A stretch of 64,000 nt of DNA from NCBI RefSeq assembly GCF_051020955.1, contig NW_027476218.1, positions 372,001 through 436,000 on the forward strand, written 5' to 3'. Shown one piece after another: positions 37,999 to 52,600 of the stretch (the first letter of the stretch is position 1; each line of letters starts with the position of its first letter). The DNA is from Megalopta genalis. Lineage: Eukaryota > Arthropoda > Insecta > Hymenoptera > Halictidae. Made by a program: the position numbers and the translations under genes. The notes under the pieces were generated by a model. It was not told the DNA's origin. It did no database searches and saw only the letters and a list, made by a program, of their open reading frames with translations.

Positions 37999-40370
37999 AG
38001 CTAAATCATGTGTTTCTCATGGATTTGAAGCTATCTCGTTTCTATCGCATGGATTTAAAGCTAACTCGTTTGTTTCGCATGCTGTTGAAGCTAAATCTAG
38101 TATATCACAAGTATTTGAAGCTAAACCATTTGATTCGCATGGATTCGAAAATCAGCCTTCTATTTCGCATTGATTTGAATCTAAATCATGAGTTTCGCAT
38201 GGATTTGAAGCAAACTCGTTCGTTTCGCATGCAGTTGAAGCTATATCACTTATGGTCCCAAGTATTTGAAGCTAAACCATTTGTTTCGCATGGGTTTTGA
38301 AGCTAAGCCTTCTACTTCGCATTGATTTGAAGCCAAATCATGTGTTTCTCTTGGATTTAAAGCTAACACGTTTGTTTCGCATGCAGTTGAAGCTCAATCA
38401 CGTATATCACCAGTATTTGAAGCTAAACCATTTGTTTCGCATGGATTCGAAAATCAGCCTTCTACTTCGCATTGATTTGAAGATAAACCATGTGTTAGGC
38501 TTGGATTTGAAGCTAACTCGTTTGTTTCGCATGCAGTTGAAGCTGTATCACTTATATCGCAAGTATTTGAAGCTAAATCATTTGTGTCGCATGGATTCGA
38601 AAATCAGCCTTCTACTTCGCATTGATTTGAAGCTAAATCAAGTGTTTCGCTTGGATTTGAAGTTAACTCGTTAGTTTCGCATGCAGTTGAACCTAAATCA
38701 TGTATATCACAAGTATTTGAAGCTAAACCATTTGATTCTCATGGATTTGGAGCTAAGCCTTCCAACTTCGCATTCATTTAGAGATAAATCATGTGTTTCG
38801 CATGGACTTAAAGCTAACACGTTTGTTTCGCATGCAGTAGAAGCTAAATCATGTATATCACAAGTATTTGAAGTTAATCCATTTGTTTTGCATGGATTCG
38901 AAAATCAGCCTTCTATTTCGCATTGATTTGAAGCCAAATCATGTGTTTCTCATGGATTTAAAGCTAACACGTTTGTTTCGCATGCAGATGAAGCTCAATC
39001 ATGTATATCTCAAGTATTTGAAGCTAAACCATTTGTTTCGCATGGATTCGAAAATCAGCCTTCTATATCGCATTGATTTGAAGCTAAATCATGTGTTTCT
39101 CATGGATTTAAAGCTATCTCGTTTCTATCGCATGGATTTAAAGCTAACTCGTTTGTTTCGCATGCTGTTGAAGCTAAATCTAGTATATCACAAGTATTTG
39201 AAGCTAAACCATTTGTTTCGCATGGATTCGAAAATCAGCTTCCTATTTCGCATTGATTTGAATCTAAATCATGAGTTTCGCACGGATTTGAAGCTAACTC
39301 GTTTGTTTCGCATGCAGTTGAAGCAAAATCATGTATATCACAAGTATTTGAAGCTAAATCATTCGTTTCGCATGGATTTGAAGCTAACTCATTTGTTTCA
39401 GATACAGTTGAAGCTAAATCATGTATATCAAAGGAATTTGAAGCTGAATCATTTGTTTCGCATGGATTCGAAAATCTGCCTTCTATTTCGCATTGATTTC
39501 AAGCTAAATCATGAGTTTCGCATGGACTTGAAGCTAACTCGTTTGTTTCGCATGGATTTGAAGCAAAATCATGTATATCACAAGTATTTGAAGCTAAACA
39601 ATTTGATTCGCATGGATTCGAAGTTCAGCCTTCTACTTCTAATTGATTTGATGCTAAATCATGTGTTTCGCTTGTATTTGAAGCTAACTCGATTGTTTCG
39701 CATGCAGTTGAAGCTAAATCATGTATATCAAAAGTATTTGAAGCTAAACCTTTTGTTTCGCATAAATATTAAGCTAAACCATGTGTTATGCATGAATTTG
39801 AAGCTAAATCATGTGTTTCGCTTGGATTTGAAGCCAACTCGTTTGTTTCGCCTGCAGTTGATGCTAAATCTAGTATATCACAAGTATTTGAAGCTAAACC
39901 ATTTGTTTCGCATGGATTCGAAAATCAGCCTTCTATATCGCATTGATTTGAAGCTAAATCATGTGTTTCTCATGGATTTGAAGCTATCTCGTTTCTATCG
40001 CATGGATTTAAAGCTAACTCGTTTGTTTCGCATGCTGTTGAAGCTAAATCTAGTATAACACAAGTATTTGAAGCTAAACCATTTGTTTCGCATGGATTCG
40101 AAAATCAGCCTTCTATATCGCATTGATTTGAAGCTAAATCATGTGTTTCTCATGGATTTGAAGCTATCTCGTTTCTATCGCATGGATTTAAAGCTAACTC
40201 GTTTGTTTCGCATGCTGTTGAAGCTAAATCTAGTATAACACAAGTATTTGAAGCTAAACCATTTGTTTCGCATGGATTCGAAAATCAGCCTTCTATTTCG
40301 CATTGATTTGAATCTAAATCATGAGTTTCGCATCGATTTGAAGCAAACTCGTTCGTTTCGCATGCAGTTG

Positions 40371-41372
40371 AAGCTATATCACTTATGGTCCCAAGTGTTT
40401 GAAGCTAAATCATTCGTTTCGCATGGAGTTCAAGCTAAGACTTCTACTTCGCATTGATTTGGAGCTAAATCATGTGTTTCGCATGGATTTAAAGCTAACG
40501 CGTTTCTTTCGCATGCAGTTGTAGCTAAATCTAGTATATCACAAGTATTTGAAGCTAAACCATTTGTTTCGCATGGATTCGAAAATCAGCCTTCTATATC
40601 GCATTGATTTGAAGCTAAATCATGTGTTTCCCATGGATTTGAAGCTAACTCTTTTGTTTCGCCTGCATTTGGTGATAAATCATGTATATCACAAGTATTT
40701 GAAGCTAACCTATTGGTTTCGCATGGATTCGAAAATCAGCCTTCTATCTCGCATTGATTTGAATCTAAATCATGAGTTTCGCATGGATATGAAGCTAACT
40801 CGTTCGGTTCGCATGGATTTGAAGCAAACTCGTTCGTTTCGCATGCAGCTGAAGCTATATCACTTATGGTCCCAAGTGTTTGAAGCTAAATCATTCGTTT
40901 CGCATGGAGTTCAAGCTAAGACTTCTACTTCGCATTGATTTGGAGCTAAATCATGTGTTTCGCATGGATTTAAAGCTAACGCGTTTCTTTCGCATGCAGT
41001 TGTAGCTAAATCTAGTATATCACAAGTATTTGAAGCTAAACCATTTGTTTCGCATGGATTCGAAAATCAGCCTTCTATATCGCATTGATTTGAAGCTAAA
41101 TCATGTGTTTCCCATGGATTTGAAGCTAACTCTTTTGTTTCGCCTGCATTTGGTGATAAATCATGTATATCACAAGTATTTGAAGCTAACCTATTGGTTT
41201 CGCATGGATTCGAAAATCAGCCTTCTATCTCGCATTGATTTGAATCTAAATCATGAGTTTCGCATGGATATGAAGCTAACTCGTTCGGTTCGCATGGATT
41301 TGAAGCAAACTCGTTCGTTTCGCATGCAGCTGAAGCTATATCACTTATGGTCCCAAGTGTTTGAAGCTAAAC
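40371..41372 (+). repeat. Tandem duplication, 481-bp unit
   Basis: Two adjacent copies of a 16-monomer unit (15 of 30 bp and one of 31 bp) appear identical by eye. Both carry the distinctive CTCTTTTGTTTCGCCTGC then ATTTGGTGATAAATC monomers. The left boundary is set by CAGTTGAAG versus CAGCTGAAG (40,370 versus 40,851). Confidence 0.85.
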
Positions 41373-44300
41373 CATTTGTTTCGCATGGATTTGAAGCTAA
41401 GCCTTCTACTTTGCATTGATTTGAAGCTAAATCAAGTGTTTCGCTTGGATTTGAAGTTAACTCGTTAGTTTCGCATGCAGTTGAACCTAAATCATGTATA
41501 TCACAAGTGTTTGAAGCTAAACCATTTGATTCTCATGGATTTGGAGCTAAGCCTTCCAACTTCGCATTCATTTAGAGATAAATCATGTGTTTCGCATGGA
41601 CTTAAAGCTAACACGTTTGTTTCGCATGCAGTAGAAGCTAAATCATGTATATCACAAGTATTTGAAGTTAATCCATTTGTTTTGCATGGATTCGAAAATC
41701 AGCCTTCTATTTCGCATTGATTTGAAGCCAAATCATGTGTTTCTCATGGATTTAAAGCTAACACGTTTGTTTCGCATGCAGTTGAAGCTCAATCATGTAT
41801 ATCTCAAGTATATTGAAGCTAAACCATTTGTTTCGCATGGGTTTTGAAGCTAAGCCTTCTACTTCGCATTGATTTTAAGTTAATTCATGTGTTTCGCATG
41901 GATTTGAAACTAACTCGTTTGTTTCGCATGTAGTTGAAGCTAAATCGTGTATAAAAAAGTATTTGGAACTAAATCATTCGTTTCGCATGGATTTGAAGCT
42001 AAGTCTTCAACTTCGCATTGATTTGAAGCTAAATCATTTGTTACGCTTGGATTTGAAGCTAACTCGTTTGTTTCGGCTGCATTTGAAGCTATATCAGTTA
42101 TATTGCAATTATCAGAAGATAAAGCATTTGTTTCTCATGTATTTGAAGCTAAGCCTTGTACTGCGCATTGATTTGTAGCTAAGTCATGTGTTTCGCTTGG
42201 ATTTGAAGCTAAGCGTTCTACTTCGCATTGATTTGAAATTAAATCATGTGTTTCGTTTGGATTTGAAGCTAACTCGTTTGTTTCGCATGCACTTGTAGCT
42301 GTTTCACTTATATCCGCAAGTATTTGAAGCTGAGTCATTCGTTTAGAATGGATTTGGAGTTAAGCCTTCTACTTCGCATTGATTTGATGCTAAATCATGT
42401 GTTTCGCTTGGATGTGAAGCTAACTCGTTTTGTTTGGCACGCTGTTGAAGCTAAACAATGTATATCACAAGTATTTGAAGCTAAACCATTTGCTTCGCAT
42501 CTAATTGAAGCTAAGCCTTCTACTGCGCATTGATTTGAAGGTAAATCAATTGTTTCGCTTGTGTTTGAAGCTAACTCGTTTGTCTCGCATTCAGTTGAAG
42601 CAAAATCATGTATATCACAAGTATTTCAAGCTGAAACATTTGTTTCGCTTGGATTTGAATCTAAGCCTTCTACTCGCATTGATTTGAAACTGGAGCATGA
42701 GATTCGCTTGGATTCGAAGCTACCTCGTTTGTTTCGCATGCAGCTGAAGCTGAATCATGTTTAAAACAAGTATTTGAAGCTAAACCATTCGTTTCGCATG
42801 GATTTGAAGCTAACTCGTTTGTTTCGCATGGATTTGAAGTTAACTCGTTTGTTTCGCATGCAGTTGAAGCAAAATCATGTATATCACAAGTATTTGAAGC
42901 TAAACCTTTTGTTTCGCATGGATTCGAAAATCAGCCTTCTATTTCGCATTGATTCCAAGCTAAATCATGAGTTTCGCATGGACTTGAAGCTAACTCGTTT
43001 GTTCCGCATGGATTTGAAGCAAAATCATGTATATCACAAGTATTTGAAGCTAAACAATTTGATTCGCATGGATTCGAAGATCAGCCTTCTACTTCGAATT
43101 TATTTGATGCTAAATCATGTGTTTCGCTTGTATTTGAAGCTAACTCGATTGTTTCGCATGCAGTTGAAGCTAAATCATGTATATCAAAAGTATTTGAAGC
43201 TAAACCTTTTGTTTCGCATAAATATTAAGCTAAACCATGTGTTATGCATGAATTTGAAGCTAAATCATGTGTTTCGCTTGGATTTGAAGCCAACTCGTTT
43301 GTTTCGCATGCAGTTGATGCTAAATCTAGTATATCACAAGTATTTGAAGCTAAACCATTTGTTTCGCATGGATTCGAAAATCAGCCTTCTATATCGCATT
43401 GATTTGAAGCTAAATCATGTGTTTCTCATGGATTTGAAGCTATATCCTTTCTATCGCATGGATTTAAAGCTAACTCGTTTGTTTCGCATGCTGTTGAAGC
43501 TAAATCTAGTATATCACAAGTATTTGAAGCTAAACCATTTGTTTCGCATGGATTCGAAAATCAGCCTTCTATTTCGCATTGATTTGAATCTAAATCATGA
43601 GTTTCGCATGGATTTGAAGCAAACTCGTTCGTTTCGCATGCAGTTGAAGCTATATCACTTATGGTCCCAAGTGTTTGAAGCTAAATCATTCGTTTCGCAT
43701 GGAGTTCAAGCTAAGACTTCTACTTCGCAATTGATTTGGAGCTAAATCATGTGTTTCGCATGGATTTAAAGCTAACGCGTTTCTTTCGCATGCAGTTGTA
43801 GCTAAATCTAGTATATCACAAGTATTTGAAGCTAACCTATTTGTTTCGCATGGATTCGAAAATCAGCCTTCTATTTCGCATTGATTTGAATCTAAATCAC
43901 GAGTTTCGCATGGATTCGAAAATCAGTCTTCTATTTCGCATTGATTTGAATCTAAATCATGAGTTTCGCATGGATTTGAAGCTAACTCGTTTGGTTCGCA
44001 TGGATTTGAAGCAAACTCGTTCGTTTCGCATGCAGTTGAAGCTATATCACTTACGGTCCCAAGTGTTTGAAGCTAAATCATTCGTTTCGCAAGGAGTTCA
44101 AGCTAAGACTTCTACTTCGCATTGATTTGGAGCTAAATCATGTGTTTGGCATGGATTTGAAGCTATCACGTTTCTTTCGCATGCAGTTGAAGCTAAATCA
44201 TGTATATTACTAGTATTTGAAGCTAAACCATTTGTTTCGCATGGATTCGAAAATCAGCCTTCTATATCGCATTGATTTGAAGCTAAATCATGTGCTTCTC

Positions 44301-44700
44301 ATGGATTTAAAGCTATCTCGTTTCTATCGCATGGATTTAAAGCTAACTCGTTTGTTTCGCATACTGTTGAAGCTAAATCTAGTATATCACAAGTATTTGA
44401 AGCTAAACCATTTGTTTCGCATGGATTCGAAAATCAGCCTTCTATTTCGCATTGATTTGAATCTAAATCATGAGTTTCGCATGGATTTGAAGCTAACTCG
44501 TTTGTTTCGCATGCAGTTGAAGCAAAATCATGTATATCACAAGTATTTGAAGCTAAATCATTCGTTTCGCATGGATTAGAAGCTAACTCGTTTGTTTCAG
44601 ATACAGTTGAATCTAAATCATGTATATCAAAGGAATTTGAAGCTGAATCATTTGTTTCGCATGGATTCGAAAATCAGCCTTCTATTTCGCATTGATTTCA

Positions 44701-44760
44701 AGCTAAATCATGAGTTTCGCATGGACTTGAAGCTAAATCATGAGTTTCGCATGGACTTGA
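44701..44760 (+). repeat. Single-monomer (30-bp) tandem duplication
   Basis: The monomer AGCTAAATCATGAGTTTC then GCATGGACTTGA occurs twice here. The equivalent sites in sister units (33,431; 39,501; 47,971) have it once. A recent slip of one monomer is the simplest explanation. Confidence 0.8.
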
Positions 44761-45597
44761 AGCTAACTCGTTTGTTTCGCATGGATTTGAAGCAAAATCA
44801 TGTATATCACAAGTATTTGAAGCTAAACAATTTGATTCGCATGGATTCGAAGTTCAGCCTTCTACTTCGAATTGATTTGATGCTAAATCATGTGTTTCGC
44901 TTGTATTTGAAGCTAACTCGATTGTTTCGCATGCAGTTGAAGCTAAATCATGTATATCAAAAGTATTTGAAGCTAAACCTTTTGTTTCGCATAAATATTA
45001 AGCTAAACCATGTGTTATGCATGAATTTGAAGCTAAATCATGTGTTTCGCTTGGATTTGAAGCCAACTCGTTTGTTTCGCCTGCAGTTGATGCTAAATCT
45101 AGTATATCACAAGTATTTGAAGCTAAACCATTTGTTTCGCATGGATTCGAAAATCAGCCTTCTATATCGCATTGATTTGAAGCTAAATCATGTGTTTCTC
45201 ATGGATTTGAAGCTATCTCGTTTCTATCGCATGGATTTAAAGCTAACTCGTTTGTTTCGCATGCTGTTGAAGCTAAATCTAGTATATCGCAAGTATTTGA
45301 AGCTAAACCATTTGTTTCGCATGGATTCGAAAATCAGCCTTCTATTTCGCATTGATTTGAATCTAAATCATGAGTTTCGCATGGATTTGAAGCAAACTCG
45401 TTCGTTTCGCATGCAGTTGAAGCTATATCACTTATGGTCCCAAGTGTTTGAAGCTAAATCATTCGTTTCGCATGGAGTTCAAGCTAAGACTTCTACTTCG
45501 CATTGATTTGGAGCTAAATCATGTGTTTCGCATGGATTTAAAGCTAACGCGTTTCTTTCGCATGCAGTTGTAGCTAAATCTAGTATATCACAAGTAT

Positions 45598-47039
45598 TTG
45601 AAGCTAACCTATTTGTTTCGCATGGATTCGAAAATCAGCCTTCTATGTCGCATTGATTTGAATCTAAATCACGAGTTTCGCATGGATTCGAAAATCAGCC
45701 TTCTATTTCGCATTGATTTGAATCTAAATCATGAGTTTCGCATGGATTTGAAGCTAACTCGTTTGGTTCGCATGGATTTGAAGCAAACTCGTTCGTTTCG
45801 CATGCAGTTGAAGCTATATCACTTATGGTCCCAAGTGTTTGAAGCTAAATCATTCGTTTCGCAAGGAGTTCAAGCTAAGACTTCTACTTCGCATTGATTT
45901 GGAGCTAAATCATGTGTTTGGCATGGATTTGAAGCTATCACGTTTCTTTCGCATGCAGTTGAAGCTAAATCATGTATATCACTAGTATTTGAAGCTAAAC
46001 CATTTGTTTCGCATGGATTCGAAAATCAGCCTTCTATATCGCATTGATTTGAAGCTAAATCATGTGTTTCTCATGGATTTAAAGCTATCTCGTTTCTATC
46101 GCATGGATTTAAAGCTAACTCGTTTGTTTCGCATGCTGTTGAAGCTAAATCTAGTATATCACAAGTATTTGAAGCTAAACCATTTGTTTCGCATGGAGTT
46201 CAAGCTAAGACTTCTACTTCGCATTGATTTGGAGCTAAATCATGTGTTTCGCATGGATTTAAAGCTAACGCGTTTCTTTCGCATGCAGTTGTAGCTAAAT
46301 CTAGTATATCACAAGTATTTGAAGCTAACCTATTTGTTTCGCATGGATTCGAAAATCAGCCTTCTATTTCGCATTGATTTGAGTCTAAATCACGAGTTTC
46401 GCATGGATTCGAAAATCAGCCTTCTATTTCGCATTGATTTGAATCTAAATCATGAGTTTCGCATGGATTTGAAGCTAACTCGTTTGGTTCGCATGGATTT
46501 GAAGCAAACTCGTTCGTTTCGCATGCAGTTGAAGCTATATCACTTATAGTCCCAAGTGTTTGAAGCTAAATCATTCGTTTCGCAAGGAGTTCAAGCTAAG
46601 ACTTCTACTTCGCATTGATTTGGAGCTAAATCATGTGTTTGGCATGGATTTGAAGCTATCACGTTTCTTTCGCATGCAGTTGAAGCTAAATCATGTATAT
46701 CACTAGTATTTGAAGCTAAACCATTTGTTTCGCATGGATTCGAAAATCAGCCTTCTATATCGCATTGATTTGAAGCTAAATCATGTGTTTCTCATGGATT
46801 TAAAGCTATCTCGTTTCTATCGCATGGATTTAAAGCTAACTCGTTTGTTTCGCATGCTGTTGAAGCTAAATCTAGTATATCACAAGTATTTGAAGCTAAA
46901 CCATTTGTTTCGCATGGATTCGAAAATCAGCCTTCTATTTCGCATTGATTTGAATCTAAATCATGAGTTTCGCATGGATTTGAAGCTAACTCGTTTGTTT
47001 CGCATGCAGTTGAAGCAAAATCATGTATATCACAAGTAT
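45598..47039 (+). repeat. Tandem duplication, 721-bp unit
   Basis: Two adjacent 24-monomer units (45,598-46,318 and 46,319-47,039) have the same monomer order, including two E-A dimers and two B-B pairs. They differ mainly in the last third, where the left unit switches early to AGTTCAAGCTAAGACTTC monomers (from about 46,195). Confidence 0.75.
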
Positions 47040-49682
47040 TTGAAGCTAAATCATTCGTTTCGCATGGATTAGAAGCTAACTCGTTTCTTTCAGATACAGT
47101 TGAAGCTAAATCATGTATATCAAAGGAATTTGAAGCTGAATCATTTGTTTCGCATGGATTCGAAAATCAGCCTTCTATTTCGCATTGATTTGAATCTAAA
47201 TCATGAGTTTCGCATGGATTTGAAGCTAACTCGTTCGTTTCGCATGCAGTTGAAGCTATATCACTTATGGTCCCAAGTGTTTGAAGCTAAATCATTCGAT
47301 CGCAAGGAGTTCAAGCTAAGACTTCTACTTCGCATTGATTTGGAGCTAAATCATGTGTTTTGCATGGATTTGAAGCTATCACGTTTCTTTCGCATGCAGT
47401 TGAAGCTAAATCATGTATATCACTAGTATTTGAAGCTAAACCATTTGTTTCGCATGGATTCGAAAATCAGCCTTCTATTTCGCATTGATTTGAATCTAAA
47501 TCATGAGTTTCGCATGGATTTGAAGCTAACTCGTTTGGTTCGCATGGATTTGAAGCAAACTCGTTCGTTTCGCATGCAGTTGAAGCTATATCACTTATGG
47601 TCCCAAGTGTTTGAAGCTAAATCATTCGTTTCGCATGGAGTTCAAGCTAAGACTTCTACTTCGCATTGATTTGGAGCTAAATCATGTGTTTCGCATGGAT
47701 TTGAAGCTATCACGTTTCTTTCGCATGCAGTTGAATCTAAATCATGTATATCACTAGTATTTGAAGCTAAACCATTTGTTTCGCATGGATTCGAAAATCA
47801 GCCTTCTATATCGCATTGATTTGAAGCTAAATCATGTGTTTCCCATGGATTTGAAGTTAACTCGTTTGTTTCGCATGCAGTTGAAGCAAAATCATGTATA
47901 TCAGAAGCATTTGAAGCTAAACCTTTTGTTTCGCATGGATTCGAAGATCAGCCTTCTATTTCGCATTGATTTCAAGCTAAATCATGAGTTTCGCATGGAC
48001 TTGAAGCTAACTCGTTTGTTCCGCATGGATTTGAAGCAAAATCATGTATATCACAAGTATTTGAAGCTAAACAATTTGATTCGCATGGATTCGAAGATCA
48101 GCCTTCTACTTCGAATTGATTTGATGCTAAATCATGTGTTTCGCTTGTATTTGAAGCTAACTCGATTGTTTCGCATGCAGTTGAAGCTAAATCATGTATA
48201 TCAAAAGTATTTGAAGCTAAACCTTTTGTTTCGCATAAATATTAAGCTAAACCATGTGTTATGCATGAATTTGAAGCTAAATCATGTGTTTCGCTTGGAT
48301 TTGAAGCCAACTCGTTTGTTTCGCCTGCAGTTGATGCTAAATCTAGTATATCACAAGTATTTGAAGCTAAACCATTTGTTTCGCATGGATTCGAAAATCA
48401 GCCTTCTATATCGCATTGATTTGAAGCTAAATCATGTGTTTCTCATGGATTTGAAGCTATCTCGTTTCTATCGCATGGATTTAAAGCTAACTCGTTTGTT
48501 TCGCATGCTGTTGAAGCTAAATCTAGTATATCACAAGTATTTGAAGCTAAACCATTTGTTTCGTATGGATTCGAAAATCAGCCTTCTATATCGCATTGAT
48601 TTGAAGCTAAATCATGTGTTTTTCATGGATTTGAAGCTATCTCGTTTCTATCGCACGGATTTAAAGCTAACTCGTTTGTTTCGCATGCTGTTGAAGCTAA
48701 ATCTAGTATATCACAAGTATTTGAAGCTAAACCATTTGTTTCGCATGGATTCGAAAATCAGCCTTCTATTTCGCATTGATTTGAATCTAAATCATGAGTT
48801 CCGCATGGATTTGAAGCAAACTCGTTCGTTTCGCATGCAGTTGAAGCTATATCACTTATGGTCCAAAGTGTTTGAAGCTAAATCATTCATTTCGCATGGA
48901 GTTCAAGCTAAGACTTCTACTTCGCATTGATTTGGAGCTAAATCATGTGTTTCGCATGGATTTAAAGCTAACGCGTTTCTTTCGCATGCAGTTGTAGCTA
49001 AATCTAGTATATCACAAGTATTTGAAGCTAACCTATTTGTTTCGCATGGATTCGAAAATCAGCCTTTTATATCGCATTGATTTGAAGCTAAATCATCTCT
49101 TTCGCATGGATTTGAAGCTATCTCGTTTCTATCGCATGGATTTAAAGCTAACTCGTTTGTTTCGCATACTGTTGAAGCTAAATCTAGTATATCACAAGTA
49201 TTTGAAGCTAAACCATTTGTTTCGCATGGATTCGAAAATCAGCCTTCTATATCGCATTGATTTGAAGTTAAATCATGTGTTTCTCATGGATTTGAAGCTA
49301 TCTCGTTTCTATCGCATGGATTTAAAGCTAACTCGTTTGTTTCGCATGCTGTTGAAGCTAAATCTAGTATATCACAAGTATTTGAAGCTAAACCATTTGT
49401 TTCGCATGGATTCGAAAATCAGCCTTCTATTTCGCATTGATTTGAATCTAAATCATGAGTTTCGCATGGATTTGAAGCAAACTCGTTCGTTTCGCATGCA
49501 GTTGAAGCTATATCACTTATGGTCCCAAGTGTTTGAAGCTAAATCATTCGTTTCGCATGGAGTTCAAGCTAAGACTTCTACTTCGCATTGATTTGGAGCT
49601 AAATCATGTGTTTCGCATGGATTTAAAGCTAACGCGTTTCTTTCGCATGCAGTTGTAGCTAAATCTAGTATATCACAAGTAT

Positions 49683-52600
49683 TTGAAGCTAACCTATTTG
49701 TTTCGCATGGATTCGAAAATCAGCCTTCTATTTCGCATTGATTTGAATCTAAATCATGAGTTTCGCATGGATTTGAAGCTAACTCGTTTGGTTCGCATGG
49801 ATTTGAAGCAAACTCGTTCGTTTCGCATGCAGTTGAAGCTATATCACTTATGGTCCCAAGTGTTTGAAGCTAAATCATTCGTTTCGCAAGGAGTTCAAGC
49901 TAAGACTTCTACTTCGCATTGATCTGGAGCTAAATCATGTGTTTGGCATGGATTTGAAGCTATCACGTTTCTTTCGCATGTAGTTGAAGCTAAATCATGT
50001 ATATCACTAGTATTTGAAGCTAAACCATTTGTTTCGCATGGATTCGATAATCAGCCTTCTATATCGCATTGATTTGAAGCTAAATCATGTGTTTCTCATG
50101 GATTTAAAGCTATCTCGTTTCTATCGCATGGATTTAAAGCTAACTCGTTTGTTTCGCATGCTGTTGAAGCTAAATCTAGTATATCACAAGTATTTGAATC
50201 TAAACCATTTGTTTCGCATGGATTCGAAAATCAGCCTTCTATTTCGCATTGATTTGAATCTAAATCATGAGTTTCGCATGGATTTGAAGCTAACTCGTTT
50301 GGTTCGCATGGATTTGAAGCAAACTCGTTCGTTTCGCATGCAGTTGAAGCTATATCACTTATGGTCCCAAGTGTTTGAAGCTAAATCATTCGTTTCGCAA
50401 GGAGTTCAAGCTAAGACTTCTACTTCGCATTGATTTGGAGCTAAATCATGTGTTTGGTATGGATTTGAAGCTATCACGTTTCTTTCGCATGCAGTTGAAG
50501 CTAAATCATGTATATCACTAGTATTTGAAGCTAAACCATTTGTTTCGCATGGATTCGAAAATCAGCCTTCTATATCGCATTGATTTGAAGCTAAATCATG
50601 TGTTTCTCATGAATTTGAAGCTATCTCGTTTCTATCGCATGGATTTAAAGCTAACTCGTTTGTTTCGCATGCTGTTGAAGCTAAATCTAGTATATCACAA
50701 GTATTTGAAGCTAAACCATTTGTTTCGCATGGATTCGAAAATCAGCCTTCTATTTCGCATTGATTTGAATCTAAATCATGAGTTTCGCATGGATTTGAAG
50801 CAAACTCGTCCGTTTCGCATGCAGTTGAAGCTATATCAATTATGGTCCCAAGTGTTTGAAGCTAAATCATTCGTTTCGCATGGAGTTCAAGCTAAGACTT
50901 CTACTTCGCATTGATTTGGAGCTAAATCATGTGTTTCGCATGGATTTAAAGCTAACGCGTTTCTTTCGCATGCAGTTGTAGCTAAATCTAGTATATCACA
51001 AGTATTTGAAGCTAACCTATTTGTTTCGCATGGATTCGAAAATCAGCCTTCTATTTCGCATTGATTTGAATCTAAATCACGAGTTTCGCATGGATTCGAA
51101 AATCAGCCTTCTATTTCGCATTGATTTGAATCTAAATCATGAGTTTCGCATGGATTTGAAGCTAACTCGTTTGTTTCGCATGGTTTTGAAGCTAACTCGT
51201 TTGTTTCGCATGGATTTGAAGTTAACTCGTTTGTTTCGCATGCAGTTGATGCTAAATCTAGTATATCACAATTATTTGAAGCTAAACCATTTGTTTCGCA
51301 TGGATTCGAAAATCAGCCTTCTATATCGCATTGATTTGAAGCTAAATCATGTGTTTCTCATGGATTTGAAGCTATCTCGTTTCTATCGCATGGATTTAAA
51401 GCTAACTCGTTTGTTTCGCATGCTGTTGAAGCTAAATCTAGTATATCACAAGTATTTGAAGCTAAACCATTTGTTTCGCATGGATTCGAAAATCAGCCTT
51501 CTATTTCGCATTGATTTGAATCTAAATCACGAGTTTCGCATGGATTTGAAGCAAACTCGTTCGTTTCGCATGCAGTTGAAGCTATATCACTTATGGTCCC
51601 AAGTGTTTGAAGCTAAATCATTCGTTTCGCATGGAGTTCAAGCTAAGACTTCTACTTCGCATTGATTTGGAGCTAAATCATGTGTTTCGCATGGATTTAA
51701 AGCTAACGCGTTTCTTTCGCATGCAGTTGTAGCTAAATCTAGTATATCACAAGTATTTGAAGCTAACCTATTTGTTTCGCATGGATTCGAAAATCAGCCT
51801 TCTATTTCTCATTGATTTGAATCTAAATCACGAGTTTCGCATGGATTCGAAAATCAGCCTACTATTTCGCATTGATTTGAATCTAAATCACGAGTTTCGC
51901 ATGGATTCGAAAATCAGCCTTCTATTTCGCATTGATTTGAATCTAAATCATGAGTTTCGCATGGATTTGAAGCTAAATCGTTTGGTTCGCATGGATTTGA
52001 AGCAAACTCGTTCGTTTCGCATGCAGTTGAAGCTATATCACTTATGGTCCCAAGTGTTTGAAGGTAAATCATTCGTTTCGCAAGGAGTTCAAGCTAAGAC
52101 TTCTACTTCGCATTGATCTGGAGCTAAATCATGTGTTTGGCATGGATTTGAAGCTATCACGTTTCTTTCGCATGTAGTTGAAGCTAAATCATGTATATCA
52201 CTAGTATTTGAAGCTAAACCATTTGTTTTGCATGGATTCGATAATCAGCCTTCTATATCGCATTGATTTGAAGCTAAATCATGTGTTTCTCATGGATTTA
52301 AAGCTATCTCGTTTCTATCGCATGGATTTAAAGCTAACTCGTTTGTTTCGCATGCTGTTGAAGCTAAATCTAGTATATCACAAGTATTTGAATCTAAACC
52401 ATTTGTTTCGCATGGATTCGAAAATCAGCCTTCTATTTCGCATTGATTTGAATCTAAATCATGAGTTTCGCATGGATTTGAAGCTAACTCGTTTGGTTCG
52501 CATGGATTTGAAGCAAACTCGTTCGTTTCGCATGCAGTTGAAGCTATATCACTTATGGTCCCAAGTGTTTGAAGCTAAATCATTCGTTTCGCAAGGAGTT

